Positions 11,947-25,935 of a stretch of DNA of 64,000 nucleotides are shown here, piece after piece (position 1 is the first letter of the stretch; each line of letters starts with the position of its first letter). Both the position numbers and the translations under genes were made by a program. Origin of the DNA: Sisyra terminalis (taxonomy: Eukaryota > Arthropoda > Insecta > Neuroptera > Sisyridae); assembly GCA_958496175.1 (NCBI GenBank), contig OY292276.1:17130001-17194000 (forward strand). The letters are read 5' to 3'. The notes beneath the pieces were generated by a model. It was not told the origin of the DNA. It did no database searches and saw nothing but the letters and a program-made list of their open reading frames with translations.

Positions 11947-12018
11947 AAAATTAATAATTAGTACATGGATCTACATCCTTTTTATTGTCCCCTATCCTAC
12001 TAAAAATAAATAAAATAA

Positions 12019-12556
12019 TAAATAGTTTTTCATAAAACTTCATTAGCATTCTTTATGCGGCAAATGCAACTTTTCACCTACGTTTTTACAGATTCTTGCG
12101 TAAATACAAATTTAACAACTGCAATTCAAATTTAATCTTAAATAACATTTTTGGGATTGTAAATTGTTATACATTGCACGAACGCAGGTCACATTGTTGG
12201 CTCACTATTAGAGGTTACAATAATTAAATAAAATTTTCTAAATAGTTAAAGAATTGGTACAGATTAAAACTTTTATTGGTCATAAAAAGTATGCAATACG
12301 GCGATATTAAATGTCAAAATTGGAAGTGTTTATGTTTGAATTGACCTTAGTTATTTATAAATTTTACAATAAGTATAACAATATATCAACAATTTGGCTC
12401 AAAAAATTACAACATAAAACAAATTGAACTTTGTGAGTATTGGAATGTATCTTTAAATTGGACTTATAAAAAAATAATAGAGGTTAATTTAAGATATAAG
12501 AATGCTGAAAAAACTTAGTTAATTGAGAAATATATCTCAGTTTATTTTAATTGTTT
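12019..12556. other. No recognisable feature
   Basis: AT-rich, no frames above 60 codons, no shared repeats seen. Confidence 0.6.
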
Positions 12557-12712
12557 TTTACCGTCGCTTTATAACTACTAAGGTATTTTGTTGGCTCTAG
12601 GGTTAATAGAAATCCGTAATCGAGAAATATCGAAAATTTCCTCAATACGAGGATTGAGCCCAAAACTTACCAGTTTTGGAGCGACCATCTAGACCACTCA
12701 GCCACCAGTTGG
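12557..12712 (-). mobile_element. tRNA-derived SINE, copy 1
   Basis: On the minus strand the head reads GGTGGCTGAGTGGTCTAG, a good RNA polymerase III A box, and about 40 bases later GGGCTCAATCC, a B box (complement at 12651-12661). The pattern resembles tRNA-Ser or tRNA-Leu (GCTGAGTGGTCTA), but the cloverleaf is not intact. The tail reads TCGATATTTCTCGATTACGG, then TATTAACCCTAGAG, then TTATAAAGCGACGG before an A-rich end. Head and tail both recur at 28738-28883 and 29366-29395. Such elements are transcribed by RNA polymerase III and mobilised by a LINE; the partner is not identifiable here. Confidence 0.75.
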
Positions 12713-14080
12713 CTTCAGTTTTTTTTTGTACCACCTGAAAATTGCGTTCTAGCAGTATTAAAGGAATATTTATTTATAGTATACATTTAACATATACATT
12801 TTAGTATGTATTTAAGTATACTCAAATTAATGGTATACTTATACTTTAATGGAAAAAAAATTGTTTGATAAATTAACTTTAATATGACACCAAATAATTC
12901 ATTTTCTATTACAGAAAACCCTAGTTACTTATTTGATATTGAATAGAAACCTCCTTTTAATAAAAAGGCGTTATTAATGTAAAAAAAGAAGATTATGTGG
13001 TACTTAAAGCTAGAACACATGCAGCTATTTTTCTATACTGCATATTATTTTATAAAACCAAAATGCAAGAAATATCTGAGAAATCAATATATTACACATC
13101 ATCCAAACAATGATTTAATTTACTACGTTGCGTCAGAGAGTTGCTAACTTCTTCATAAAAAAATCGATTTTTCTTAAGTGAAACCAAATTGTTGCAAAAA
13201 ATAGTTTAAAAAAACAATTTTCTTACTTAAAGCTTGAAGTCTTAATCAATTTAGACCAGAAGAAAACGTTTTCGTTGCTAATTTTCCACATCAAATTTCT
13301 ATTTTCTTATTTCTAGAACTTCTTTCATCTGAAATTGCGATATTGATATTCTGTCATGTCTATGTCTCAGAGCTTACAACTCAAAAATAAATATTTTGCT
13401 TAACAATTCAATTCTACTTCCATTAATCAAGCTTGTTTGCAACTGAAGTTGAAATAATGATGAAATGTTAAATTTTAAATATTTTACAAAAATCAATTTT
13501 TAAATATTTTGACAAAATTGATACTTAATTCTTCAATTTTCCCATTTGACAATTTTATTTAAAATTATGATGACTTTGCAAAATTATCATAAAATATTTT
13601 CCTCTACGTAATCAAAGTGTAATATTCTGTTTATAATCACGTTAGAACTTCATTTGATATTTATGTTATGTGAAGATTTGAATTATGTAAATAGAGGGTA
13701 ATAGGTAAGTAGAATAGAGAGATGAGATAAGAATTGAAACTTTTGCGTCATAATTCAGTTACATTGTAAAACAATTTTCATCGCGTCTTATGATCAAAAC
13801 GTAATTAAATTTTACAATCGCATATAATAGATTATTTTCTAGAGATTAAAGAATGTTTCTAGAAAAGCTTTCGCCGCATTTAAAGCTCATAAAAAACCTT
13901 TCAGATGGGAATAAGACACGTTCTGGTTTTATAGGTGAAGTGTTTGCACACAGCTTTTCATAATACTTCCTTTCACTGGTGAATTTTATGCCTTTAATAA
14001 GCTATACTGTTTTCTGTTTGGAAAGCATTTTATGATGCTTTCTCTTATTTTTTTTTTACTTTACATAAAGTATAAATGAT
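12713..14080. other. No recognisable feature
   Basis: AT-rich sequence without frames, palindromes or shared repeats that I can support. Confidence 0.6.
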
Positions 14081-14400
14081 TTTTTATTGATACAGATTTA
14101 TCCCCGAAAATGGACTTGGGCTATTAATACGTTTATCTGTAGTGGGTAATTCAATTTTGCGTAGAATTGGATTGTTGAGAGACATGGGAGACATGTGAAA
14201 GAAAATTAAACGTGTTGAGAGTTCGGATAAAAGAAAATAGAGGAAGGTGGACCACCAAAACGACCATTTAGTACGTGAGCGAAGTGAAGGCACCAATAGA
14301 GGAGACAATTGCACAGTTGGTTGCAGACGGTATTACGTGACATTGCAGTTAACTAGAAACCATAATGGTCCATATGACGCACTGGCTGTTAAATGGGCAA
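14081..14400. other. Less AT-rich island, function unknown
   Basis: Contains a 76-codon minus-strand frame (14084-14314) that is Ser/Leu-rich and not recognisable. Composition differs from the flanks (GAGGAAGGTGGACCACC, GCAGACGGTATTACG). It may be regulatory DNA or an old insertion. Confidence 0.3.
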
Positions 14401-16940
14401 CATAAACAAGTTATTTATTATTTTGTGCACCAATATTGCCGCTAGAGTATATTATTAGATTTTTATTGTGCCAAATTTTTTTTTCAAATACGTACACATT
14501 TTCATTGTCATGAGATCATTTGCAAAATTTGCGTAAAACTATTTGTCTTTCTTGCCTGAAAATAACTCAATCTTACGAAAAAACAATGTGTTTTTCATGT
14601 TTTGAAATAAGAAAAATTACTTCATGTATATATTAGCTACTCACCAACAACTTAGAAACTTCAAAGTTCAGATTCTAGTATTTGTGCGATTAATTCATGT
14701 GAACTTTTTTTAGAGAAATGAATGACTTATTACTTGTTACACAATAACAGTGTTTCAATGCCAAATTTACTTAATGAAATTATTTTTTTTTTGTTTTTAA
14801 TCCAGTTAAAGAACACTTTTATGTAATCATACAATCAAAACCTTTATTTATCAAATTCTTAAGATTTTTAATTGCTTTTATATTTAAAATACTTAGTTAA
14901 TCAAAGCTGAAAAACATTCTACTAAAGCTTTCAAAAATAATTCATACTTAAACAATATTTTCAACAAAATCATACTAAAAATCGTGTTATAATTCTAGTT
15001 TCTAATTTATTTTATCTATTTTTTCACTGTTAAATCAAGGGAAAGTAATGGATAATTATAGCAATAAGTTGAAAAATTGAGCACTGGAAGCCTAAACTAT
15101 CAAACCTAATAAGTCGGATTGATATATTTTCTGGTGACTAGGCACTTACCCCCTAGAAAAATCCTTACACAAAAGTTGCCCAATAGAATTTATTTTATTT
15201 ATTATTTGACTTATTATAATTTTATTATTATTGTAATAGTATTGTTGGTGTAACAAAATCTCGATAAAGTAGAAACGTCCTCAGATATCGACGCCAATAA
15301 AAAAGATGTGAACCCTTATTTTTTTTCAAAACAATATATTTATTTCAAATAGGTAAGAAATGTGTTACAATACTAATAATAAAATTATTTATAATTTTTG
15401 TTCTTATGAGTTAATTTCCAAGTGGGGATATATCATTTTGCATTTATTTCTGTTTAAGGAATTTTCTCTGTGAATTAATTTTTATGTTAGCAATTTTCGT
15501 GTAAGGAATTTTCTAGTGAGCAACTTTCATAGAACCATATTTTTGTTTAAGGTTCCTAAGTCTTCAAGTGTATCAAGGACCTAAATGAGCCCATTACTCG
15601 TAATTAGCGATTTAAAAACCACCGATTTTGAAATAAGCTCTTGTCTATTTTTCAACAGAAAATTCATATTGCAATTGTTTCTTAGAATCATATAGTCAGA
15701 AACGATAAATACAAAAGCTTGCTTGTGTAAACTAAAAAGAAAAAACACTTTTTTAAACTCTTTAACACTTTTTTAAACTATTAAGAACTTTCCTTTTTCT
15801 GAGGTAGAATGGGGAATATTGCCTCAACTGAAGGTGGTTTTATTTTCATTCTCATGTCTTATCGACCATATTTTTACTAAGATTTTAAATAGGACTTAGA
15901 ATCCGACGAAAATAGGAAAACCTAATAATTTCATAGTGTTTTAAAACGTTTTTTTGATTTTTTTTGGTACAAAAACCAATATATAGCCCAAGGATACAAC
16001 GATTTGCTACATGTAAAAGTATAAGAATACAAATCAATAATTTTATAAATAAAATTGAATGAGTCGACAAGAATACACAAATATTTTAAAATCAATCAAA
16101 CTTAGGTCTAGGTTTTAAATTCCTGTGAAAAGCAAGGAACTTATTTGTACCTTTACAGGACTATTGAAAACCCTTAAGCTGCCAAATAACTTAATTATCA
16201 TAAAACAAAGATAACTGAAACTTTCAATAGCAATCAATCAATGAAAACAATGTAAAACTCTCAAAGAATCAAATACAATGCACTAATCGTTATGCAAATG
16301 GATTTGGGTTCAAATTTTACATAAATCTGTATATTTTTTTCTCAAAATTTTGATAAATAAAACCCAAAAATTGGCAAAATAGTTTGGAGTCTTCAGCAAT
16401 TATATTAAAGTAAATAATGAGTTCTAACTTAGAACTCTGTAAATCATTTGTTTTGAACCTTATTTTACCACCAGAATGTTTAAAATCTTAACGTAATTTT
16501 CCAATCGAGCAAGCAATGCGAAACCGCACGTATGGAATATCCTACAAAAAAAGGGATATTACCGCAGAAGATTTAGAGAGCGTCCCTAACGAAAAATTTT
16601 AATTTGTTTTAACCAAAATTTCTTAAAATCGGTTCCAAAACTATTTTACCATTCAATCTGAAACCAATCATACATGTTCATAAAACTCCATTGAAATCAG
16701 ATCGGTGGTTTTGATAATTAATAAATGAATATTATGATACGTAAACAAGATGAAGTACAAGAATATAGAAAAAAACTCAATTATAATTTGTATGCGATCA
16801 TCTATTTTGGCAGCAATTCCACCTTTATCAGGTGTTTCATAAGGCCTGTGAAACGCAGTGCTTTGTTCAATTTTTAAATAAGGTTCTTTACGCCCATATT
16901 CCTCTTACTTCTTCCAGTGAATAACATAGTATTTCTAAAC
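14401..16940. other. No recognisable feature
   Basis: AT-rich sequence. GGAATTTTCT recurs twice within 15459-15510, a minor local duplication. The minus frame at 15885-16070 has no motif. Confidence 0.55.
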
Positions 16941-17128
16941 CTGTGGTGCCCAAACCCCTGGGGTGTCGAAAGGTATTATTGGGGGTGCCGGAGAAGCCCC
17001 TAACAATTTAAATTATGAAATTTTTGATAATACATTTCGCAAAAAATATATTTTTCAAAACTATGGGATGGGATGCGGAAACCTCTTTTCTGATTCAAGG
17101 GGCTCACTTAAAAGGTTAAGAATTACTG
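16941..17128. mobile_element. hAT-like non-autonomous remnant
   Basis: The left edge CTGTGGTGCCCAAACCCC and the right edge AGGTTAAGAATTACTG resemble the widespread hAT terminus CAGTGGTNCYYAACC and its complement, each with one or two changes. The 8-base flanks (TTCTAAAC and CTATAAAG) agree at five of eight positions, so a target duplication is possible but decayed. A G-rich patch (GGGGGTGCCGGAGAAGCCCC) follows the left end. A 65-codon plus-strand frame inside is not transposase-like. An alternative is chance similarity at one end. Confidence 0.45.
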
Positions 17129-20100
17129 CTATAAAGCAACGAATGGGAATGAGAATCTGAATTTATAACAAATCTAATCAATAACAAAAAAAATGTTTTT
17201 AAAAAAGATTTCCATTCTTGGTATTCTGAATCTAATTTATTTTCCCCTTGATGTTTTTATGTTAATCTTTTGTTTTCGACGATATTATCAAATTAAGTAA
17301 ATGAAACAAATGCCATCAAAGAAAAACTTAAATACCACCATAATTTGATTTTCAATGCAACACAAGTATATCATACATATTGCACAACTGTTTTATAAGA
17401 AAACATCAAATTCACATTTAAGCCAACTTATCATGATCGTTTCAATAAAACACATGCTTTTCTTTACTTAGCAATAAAAAGTTTCTCAAGTTCTAGTGAA
17501 CGTGAAAAACTTGGGCAATTTTTCAGTAACTTGATATTTGTCATCTTCAGTCGTTCCAAATTAAGTCTAGCTGAATTCCTCTTGTTTTCAAGATTCAAAA
17601 CGATAAAAAATATCAACTATGTTCTCAGAATTGATATCACCTACAAATTGCTCAACATTTATTACTCTTGAAAGTTTCTGTGACATATGTGCGAATCAAA
17701 GACAGATCTAATGTGTAAAACAATGATGTCAAAATATATGTTATAAAAAAAGTCATTTACTATAGAGACTTGTATATTTGAGTTTTAAAAGAAATAAATG
17801 GCACAAACGCATGAAATATTTTAACGTTATAAAAATGAATCTATCGAGATCTAACAGAAAGTGTCTTCATAAAAAAATAAATGTCTTCAATGACTTATAA
17901 AACAATTTGAATTTTATAATTATTTCAGCAAAAATTGAAAAATTATTTTACATAAATAAATTAACGAACTAATGCACATAAAGCCATGAACAAAGAAGTG
18001 AATATAATGCCTGAAAAGAGTTTGCTTTCTTTCCATAGAGAATACAAATTTATAAAAATCTCATTCATTTTCTCGTTCTTGCATTTTTTACGGTTTAATT
18101 ATACTAGTGACATTATGAGTTTTATAAAAGAATAAAGCAAATACCATTTTTCAATTGAAATGAAGCGCATTGTTTAAATCATATATTTTATCCTACATAT
18201 AATTTAAAAATGTATTCTCATATAAAGTTTTTTTTTAATGAACTATCCTTGTACCAGTAGCCCAAATAAATACTTTATTATTCCCTGCCAATTTATGTTT
18301 TTAATGATATTTTATATTAAAACTTCATCAGTCAATTTGGACGTTTCATTTCTTAGGGAACTGAAAACATGGCAGCAAAAAATAAACGTGATTAATGAGA
18401 GAGCGATTGCTAATCAGTCTTCGTACAAATTATTTGTACAATGCGTATTAGAGTGTAAGAAACGTAATAAATAAGATAAAACGATTTGATTTTCCCTCGT
18501 AAATTCAATCGAAATTTTACAGTACAATAATACTTTTACCTTAAATGGAATTGATTTATTATTGAAAGCATTTTGAAGTCAAAGAGACGAAAATAGCATT
18601 TTATTTTACAGTATATAATACGATACCTATTTCCTTATATGGATACAATCAAATCAAATATCGGAGAACATAAGCAGGTGAAATTGCGTTTATTTAATCT
18701 AATTAATCTGTAGAGGATCAGAAAATTCAATATGTATTTGAGATAAGAAACGTAAATATTTTTTGTTCTTTTTCCGAACGTAGATTCGAATGTCTAGATT
18801 TAATTTTCATTCATACTTTACCTTTATTCTTATATACACAACAAATAGATATTATATTTATACACAATAAAGTATATATGTGTGTCTGGTTTTCTTTTTT
18901 ATTTCATCATTGCCACTCCCTATCTCTTTATTGCTTTTCGTTGGAATAAGTCACAATAGTTTCATTTGTTCCCCTGGGGGTGGTTTGATTTCGAATATAC
19001 TATTCATTAAGTATAAGTATTTATGGTATTGAAACGCACTACAATATGTGCTTTTGTCTACAGGATTGTTAGCAAACCATAAACATTAGTATATCTAAAG
19101 CACCCAAATCGAAGTGAACCAATATTGTCAAATCCAATTCTTTTTATGGTTCCGACTAATCGACATCTCCTCGTTGTTCACTTGACAAAAAGAATTGCTA
19201 CGCCTTCGAATGGAGAGCCAAACGTATACTTTTTATTATATCATAATTCACATGACTCTACTGGGATTACTAAACAAGCATATCACCTATATTAGAACGA
19301 TGTGCGTCATATTTCATTTTAATGACAACCCTGAAAATTTACTTGTCGTCACTTGATGGTAATAAATAAATTCAATTTCAAAATTATTTCCACTGTATTT
19401 TGCCTGATAAATGTATTTAGTTCGCATAAAAACCGTTTGTACGTTCACCTAAATGTCTGGAGATTATTTATAAATAAAGTAGCATAAAAGCTCAATTTTC
19501 TCGATTTGAGATACAATCATAATATTAAATTAAATTTCCATGCGACTGAACCAATTTTCATAAAGATGCAAATGTATCAAATATTAATTCGTAATTTATA
19601 AATACACAGATGACAATTTCAACAAACGGTAAAGACTTACGCGAATATATAACATTTAATTTGAACCGATTTAATTCAATTTTTATGATAAAATCAATGG
19701 AAATCTGGTTCTGGCAATTGGAGAAGCATTTTTCCTAGTGCAGTTCAAAATTGTCTCATGATAAAGCGTTTTTGTTTCAAATTCAATGGTTTGCTGAAAG
19801 ACTAGCAATCGTCAGCAATCTTTTTCACGTTTCATTAGTTCTCACTGGTTTTCATTCCCTTTGTTTTCCGCAAGGAATATTCATTTTATTCTTCATTATT
19901 TCCAAGATCTTTTAAGAAATATCCGCAGGGTAAAAAACTTTTTAAATTTTCTACTTTAAATCGAATGTGCAATACAAAATCAAATCTGCTGCAAATCTTA
20001 TGATTAATATAATTTCCTTATCACTATAATATATATTCCTTATTAAAATGTTTTTTTTTTCTAAATTTACATATGTACGTAATAAAAATAGCATTTTTTA

Positions 20101-23029
20101 AAAGACTACAATAGAATGCTTATCACTAAAGCTCGAGAGAACAACGTCTAACATCAGAAGTTTGATGAAATTCTCCTTTTTTCAATATATTCTGTCAAAA
20201 TGAATATTTTCTATATTTTTTTTATGTCAAAATGTCCTCTTACAATCATATTTAATTTCATTCTCCTTTTTGATTGAAAAACTTCACCTGAATATTCTAC
20301 AATGTCACTGTCATATTATGTTTCATACGAAATAGTAATCTGTAACACGATTGAAGCACGAAATTCAATAACATTTTCGTTTCTTCTATTACCACTATGT
20401 TCAAAAATAGAATATGGAATAACAAATATTGCATAATACATGCCATCTGAATTCTAAATAAGCACAAATACAAGACAACTTCACACAAAAGAATGAAATT
20501 ATATGAAGAAAAACTGATTTGAAGTTTTAATCAAAAATGGTAAAATGTTTTGATTAGCATTAAGGATAGTTTTTTAAAAAAAAAACAGTGCATTAATTAT
20601 TTTTTTCTTTTTTTTCAGGTAAATATCAATCTATCATAAATTAAATGGTTTTCCTAGTAATGATCAATACAAAAAGGTATTTATGTATTTAATTGACATT
20701 GTATATCTTCAGCAAAAAGAGTAGAATTGATTTCTCAATAGTAAAAATATTTTAAAAATTAATCATATGGGAGCTTATAAAAACTAGTTTATCCTGGTAA
20801 ATAGCTACGTTTTTTTTCTTAATAATATTTTATACTGATTCCAAAGTTTGGTTTTTCTGATAAGAATGTTCCCAAAAAAACGTTGATCACTATTTATTTC
20901 TTTAACATTTTCTCCTAAATTTCAAAACATGTGCAAAGGAAAACTAGTACTTTTCCACAATGATAGAGAAAAGCTTTGCGAGTATGACAAAGATGAGAAA
21001 ATATCCCTGCGAAAAATAATGAGTTATGATTTTTCGACAAATCGAAATTATAAATTATCGTAAACATTGAATACCAAGAGTTCATATAATGATATTTTGC
21101 GATCATTATCGAGACTGAAGATCAGGTGTAGTGGGCAGTCCTGCTTGAGCTTTTTTATTTCTGTAAAAAAAAATTTATCCTGGAAAACTAGTAGTGAAGA
21201 CATTATATAATGCATTTCAAAAATAAATATTTTCTCATAAATATAAAGTACTGAACTTTATCTAATTTAGCTATGGATAAAATTCTCTAATTTATCTATG
21301 GATTTATACCGAATAGATTTTAAAACCTAAAAAAAAATTTTAAGAAAATTTATTCTTTCAATTTTCTCTTTCAGGTGAAAAAAATGTTCAGGATTCAAAA
21401 TTTGCTTTAGTTTACACTACAATAAGATACAGTTTTCGAAAAAAAATTCTGTTAAAATTAACTATTTTTTAATTCAGCAGTTTTATTCTCATTAATTTGA
21501 GACGAAATATAAGCTACATTTTTCCAACATTAAAAAAAAACAAAACTAAACTTTATAATTAATCATTTAGTTGTTAGAAAATCTATTGCTTAAAAGATAG
21601 TTTCTTTTAATTAATTTTAAGTTCATATTTGAGGTGAACTGGAGAGGGTGGATCGATTTTTCTAGATCAGAATTATTTATTTAAATTCTCTGAAGTCCTT
21701 AGATTCACACGTGTCAGTAGAAAAAATAATTACAATATCTATAAAATAATTACACATAAAGATTATTAAAGAGGTCTAACAGGTATTGTAAAAACAAACT
21801 AATTAATTCTTTTTTAATTTGCTTTTAATTTGCTCTGAGGGCTAAAAAACTCTTTTTATCCACAAAGTTGCAACATAAAGTTCTTTTCAATTTTTGAAGA
21901 TCTGAGGATCAAGTATCGAATTTGGGTTATTAAATTAGTGGTTTTCAAACTATATAGTTCCCCCTATCAAAAGAGCATGATAAGTCTAAATAAGGTGCAT
22001 AAATAAACCAGAGTAAAGGTTTTCAAAGAATGTGGTACTTTGTTTTTACTTAGTTGAATTATATTTTCTCTTTTGAAAATACTGACCAATATAGGCATCG
22101 ACAACAACAATAAAAATCAATCAATTACTTAAAGGAAACGAGAATTCTGATTGAAATGATGATGAAAATATTAAAAGTTTGAGAATTACTGATTTTTTTA
22201 TTAAATGTTATTCTAACTAAACATTTATTGTTGTCTTTATACTAAAATAAATTTGAATTTTTACTGGTCTTATAAAATTTTTAATATCTTCTTATTTTAA
22301 TTATCTTTTTCGTTCATTTCTTATCCAATACTTCTATAACTTTCTTTAAATGAAGTTTTAATTATAAATCAGTGAACGTTACTTTTACCAAAAATGTATT
22401 TATATCTTACAGTGTTTTTTTTTTTGGTGTTTTAGAAATCATGTTAAGCAAAATTTTATCGTATTTTTTTTTCTTAGAGTTATTTTATAATTTATAATTG
22501 CGGTCATTGAGGATCAATATGTACATATTGATAATAATCACAATTTGATAAAACCATTAACTTCTTTTAAAAAATCCATGACAAAGCGTCAATCAATCAA
22601 AGTGTTTTTTTTTTCGTTCCGCATTATAACTTTTTCAGTGACATTTAGCAAGTCTAACGAGATTTTAATAATATTTGGATAAAAGTTTGAAATTGTTAGA
22701 CAATGTTTTTTTGTCATTCGAAAAGTGCATTGACCTCTTACCCTTAGATATTCTTTATTATTTTCAGAAATATATTCCCTTCAGCTAAAGGTTAAATGAC
22801 TATTATGTATTAGTTACCTATATAGAAATACAACTATTGTTTTATCTTTGTACCATATTATTAAGAAAATCTTTTAATTACGTTATTGTCAGAAAAAACT
22901 AGAGAAGCATTTATGGTTTTATGGTTAGCCATTTGGAAAAGTTGAACTTTTTAACTTCCATTATTTGTAAAATTACTCAACGACACAAAGTTACTATTTT
23001 CTAACCCAAAGGACCTAGAGATCTATAAC
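17129..23029. other. No recognisable feature over 5.9 kb
   Basis: Long AT-rich stretch. Frames at 18238-18474 (plus), 20297-20488 and 20915-21106 (minus) are 63-78 codons without recognisable domains. The patch at 19090-19330 is somewhat less AT-rich. I see no inverted repeat, no transposon ends and no copy of other repeats in the window. Confidence 0.5.
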
Positions 23030-23800
23030 CATAGTGAATCAGCCCTGGTAAGATATTTTATTACTTAAGAGATGTGTTGATACTATTAAAATACGAAAAT
23101 CCTGAAAAGTTCAGATTTTCATCTCATTCCGGTTTATGAAAAAATAATATTTGGAACTTGGAAAAACACGTTTTTCTTAGAATCGACTAAACCGATTGAT
23201 CTTTAATTTTAATATGATTGAGGGGTGAATTTGCATAAAAAATAAACAATTCTGTAGCTTTATGAGTTCTATAAAAAAAGTAATATTTTTTGATTATAAA
23301 TTTTCATAACCATTAAATAATTTTAGTATCGCTCTGAAAATATTTTTATGTTAAATCAACTATTTTAATAAAGCATGTATTTTAATTGAAATTTTTTGAA
23401 GGGTAATACATAGTGAAACACGGGTTTGATGTTAATTAATTGCTCTTATTTAACCTGAATATGTACATAAATATACTATCAAAAAAAAAGAAAGTAATTG
23501 TAAATATATAAATTTTCGTTTATAATTTGTTTTTCCTAGTTTTTATTTCTTAAATTTCAATTAGAAAAGTATTTTACAATAACTTTCAATAAACAATATA
23601 ATTTGTTCAGTGAAATAAGCAATACACTCAAATCAAACGACAACTCGCACACATCAATACAAGAGGTCATTAGCCAATAGGATTGCGATTTTTTTAATAT
23701 TCATTTGTTTTGATTGTTGAAATTTTTTAAAATTTAGCAAAACCCCTCCCATAATCAATTCCAATGTACAATATACATATACGAATACGTATACGCAAAT
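23030..23800 (-). repeat. Dispersed repeat R, copy 3 (partial)
   Basis: Read on the minus strand, 23640-23790 matches the best conserved part of copies 1 and 2: GGGAGGGGTTTTGCTAAATT, CAACAATCAAAACAAATGAA, then CGCAATCCTATTGGCTAATG. The exon-like block of copy 1 is not preserved. Further downstream (about 23030-23130) the GAGATGAAAATCTGAAC / CAGGATTTTCGTATTTTAAT region corresponds to the GAGATAGAGACCTGAAAC / CAGGATCTTACTATTTTATT part of copy 1. The copy is older or more disrupted than the others. Confidence 0.5.
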
Positions 23801-25762
23801 GCCTATGAAACGTATCATGCAGTGACGTCATTCGGGGCCTATTGGTATATGAATATACTTAGAAGATAAGATTAAAAAATATTTTAAAATAGAGAATATT
23901 ATTATAATTTTATGTAGATTTTAATATAATGGACATTGCAAATTAATTGCAAAAATGAGTTTTGAAATTGCCAAATAAAAATTAAAATTAATACTTTCCT
24001 AATGGAAATATTTATAAAAACTTGTAAGAAACTCGTATGAAATGGATATTCATGAGTATACCTGATACTTTTTTTTGTTATTATATTGATACACATTTTT
24101 TGATTAAACAGGAGGGATTAGCATTAAAAAAAGAAGGGATTTTTATATACTTTTTTTCATTTTGGAATACCTTTTCAAAAAATATATTAAAATAATCATG
24201 CATTATATTTAATGAATATAAAATTATAAAAAAACAATTATAAAGCTACGTAAATGTCATAAGCGACATATTTAAAATAATACATTATATTTCCTGAAGC
24301 CTGAACCATAATATAATTTTGCATCAATGGGTTCAGTCAATTCCGAGAAAAAAATATTGACCTAACTAGATGAAAATATCATGTCAAAGCTTCCCAAACC
24401 CACGAAAAACTTCAATAAGGGTATGAAAAAAATTTGTTTAATACAAACTAATGATAATTATAAACTTTTTTCAACACTAAAAATTGTTGCAACTATTTTA
24501 ACAATAGATATAATTCATGGTGTGATCCATACAACTCTTCACATTTCCTGGAATAAGAAAACTATTGAAAAAACTTGAAATAATTTATAAGTTTTAAAAC
24601 ATAAAATATATTTTTATTTTCCATATTAATTATTTCACAAATTTCATATGATCAAAAGAATCCTGCAGGGAGCTTTAACTATCAATGAAAACCATTAAAA
24701 TCAAACTATTGGGTTTAAGTTTCACAGTTGTAACTAAGGCAAATCAATGTAAATTTATGAAATGTTAACGCATTTTTCTGATACAAAAAAGGTAGTCCCA
24801 AAAATGTTCTCTATATTAAATTTGAAAATCAAAACCAAAAATTCAGATGTTTGACAGAAATTTTATTAATCTCCAAAGTAACGAATTCCGGTGAAAATAT
24901 AATTTTTCAACTATACAATGTTTGTTAAAAACTAATTGATTGTTTGATTGTTATCAACTCTCTTGTATTCTTTTCGAATATTAAATAAATATAAAATGAA
25001 AGCTCTAAATTGAACGATATAACACAAGATAAATACTTATAAATTCTGAAGTATCTTCACGGATATTATTTATCTAAAAATATTTGTATTGCACGTTTGT
25101 ATTATTAGAGAAATCTCCTGGATTTCTTTTATAATTCAGTGTTCATTTATCAAGACGTCTGTACGCGGTGTGCATTTCCTTTGCTATCGTTAAAACAACA
25201 ATTCGAAACATCCACCCTTTAGCATCCTCCACTCCCATAGTATGAAATCGTTTCCCAACTAAGAAATGGTTTGTTCTTGCTCGACTTGCATATCGTGTTC
25301 TATTTAACATTTTAAAAGTTTTCTTGAGCTCCGGATATTATGTCAACGTCTACAAAAAAAAAAAAACTTTTCGGAAACTATTGTTTCGTATACTTTACCA
25401 CTTCATAGACTTTAAACTATGCTTTGTCTTCAATGTTAAATTTTATTTTTAATTAAAAAGCTGAAATATTTGAGACTTGATGAAAAAAGTAAAAAACTAA
25501 CTCTGGTTCTATTGATTTTCCCAATAATTCGTGGTCACAAGTATGATATGTAACAAAGTTTATAGTCTATTGTTGAATATTTTAGGTAATAGTCTATTTT
25601 AAATATATATTTTTTTGGTTCTTTCATTAAATATATTTTTTGATACAAGGAAAAACAAATTTTTTAAGTCATGAAAACTTATAAGCCTTAGATTTCAACG
25701 AAATTATTCCCAACTATTCCTGAAACCCCAACTGATGGTTACAGTATTTGACATACATAATA
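23801..25762. other. No recognisable feature
   Basis: AT-rich. Two frames of about 64 codons (23902-24096 minus; 24381-24578 plus) carry no motifs. Confidence 0.55.
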
Positions 25763-25771
25763 AGCATACGT

Positions 25772-25926
25772 CAAGGTTTGTAAATTACACAGGTTGCTCC
25801 ATTAGAAAAAAAAAATGACGTCATACGAAGAATTTTGAAATTGAATCAGTCTGAAGATATGTACGAATTTCTTCTTGATACGTCACGTAGCTACCATAAG
25901 GCCACCTGTGTATTTTATAAACCTTG
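25772..25926 (+). mobile_element. 155-bp MITE with 9-bp target duplication, copy A
   Basis: Ends CAAGGTTTGTAAATTACA and TGTATTTTATAAACCTTG form imperfect terminal inverted repeats. The element is flanked by the exact 9-base direct repeat AGCATACGT (25763-25771 and 25927-25935). A second copy of exactly the same length lies at 52504-52658 in the opposite orientation. Nine-base duplications are typical of Mutator-like (MULE) transposases, so I infer a MULE-mobilised MITE. A perfect cAMP-response-type site TGACGTCA sits at 25816-25823 and is conserved in copy B. Confidence 0.85.
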
Positions 25927-25935
25927 AGCATACGT

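Larger units (their letters stand above)
11493..12018. mobile_element. Head-to-head foldback, hammerhead family 1, copy 2
   Basis: A shorter relative of the element at 391-1366. The arms start at 11517 (ATAATTTTATTTATTTTTAG) and end at 12018, with the shared extra edge at 11493-11516. The left arm is shortened to about 120 bp, while the right arm keeps the full TTCATATTAAGGTAATTTAA to CCTACTAAAAATAAA succession. Copy 1 and copy 2 are in opposite orientation relative to the one-sided edge. No coding frame. Same inferred Penelope-derived origin as copy 1. Confidence 0.7.
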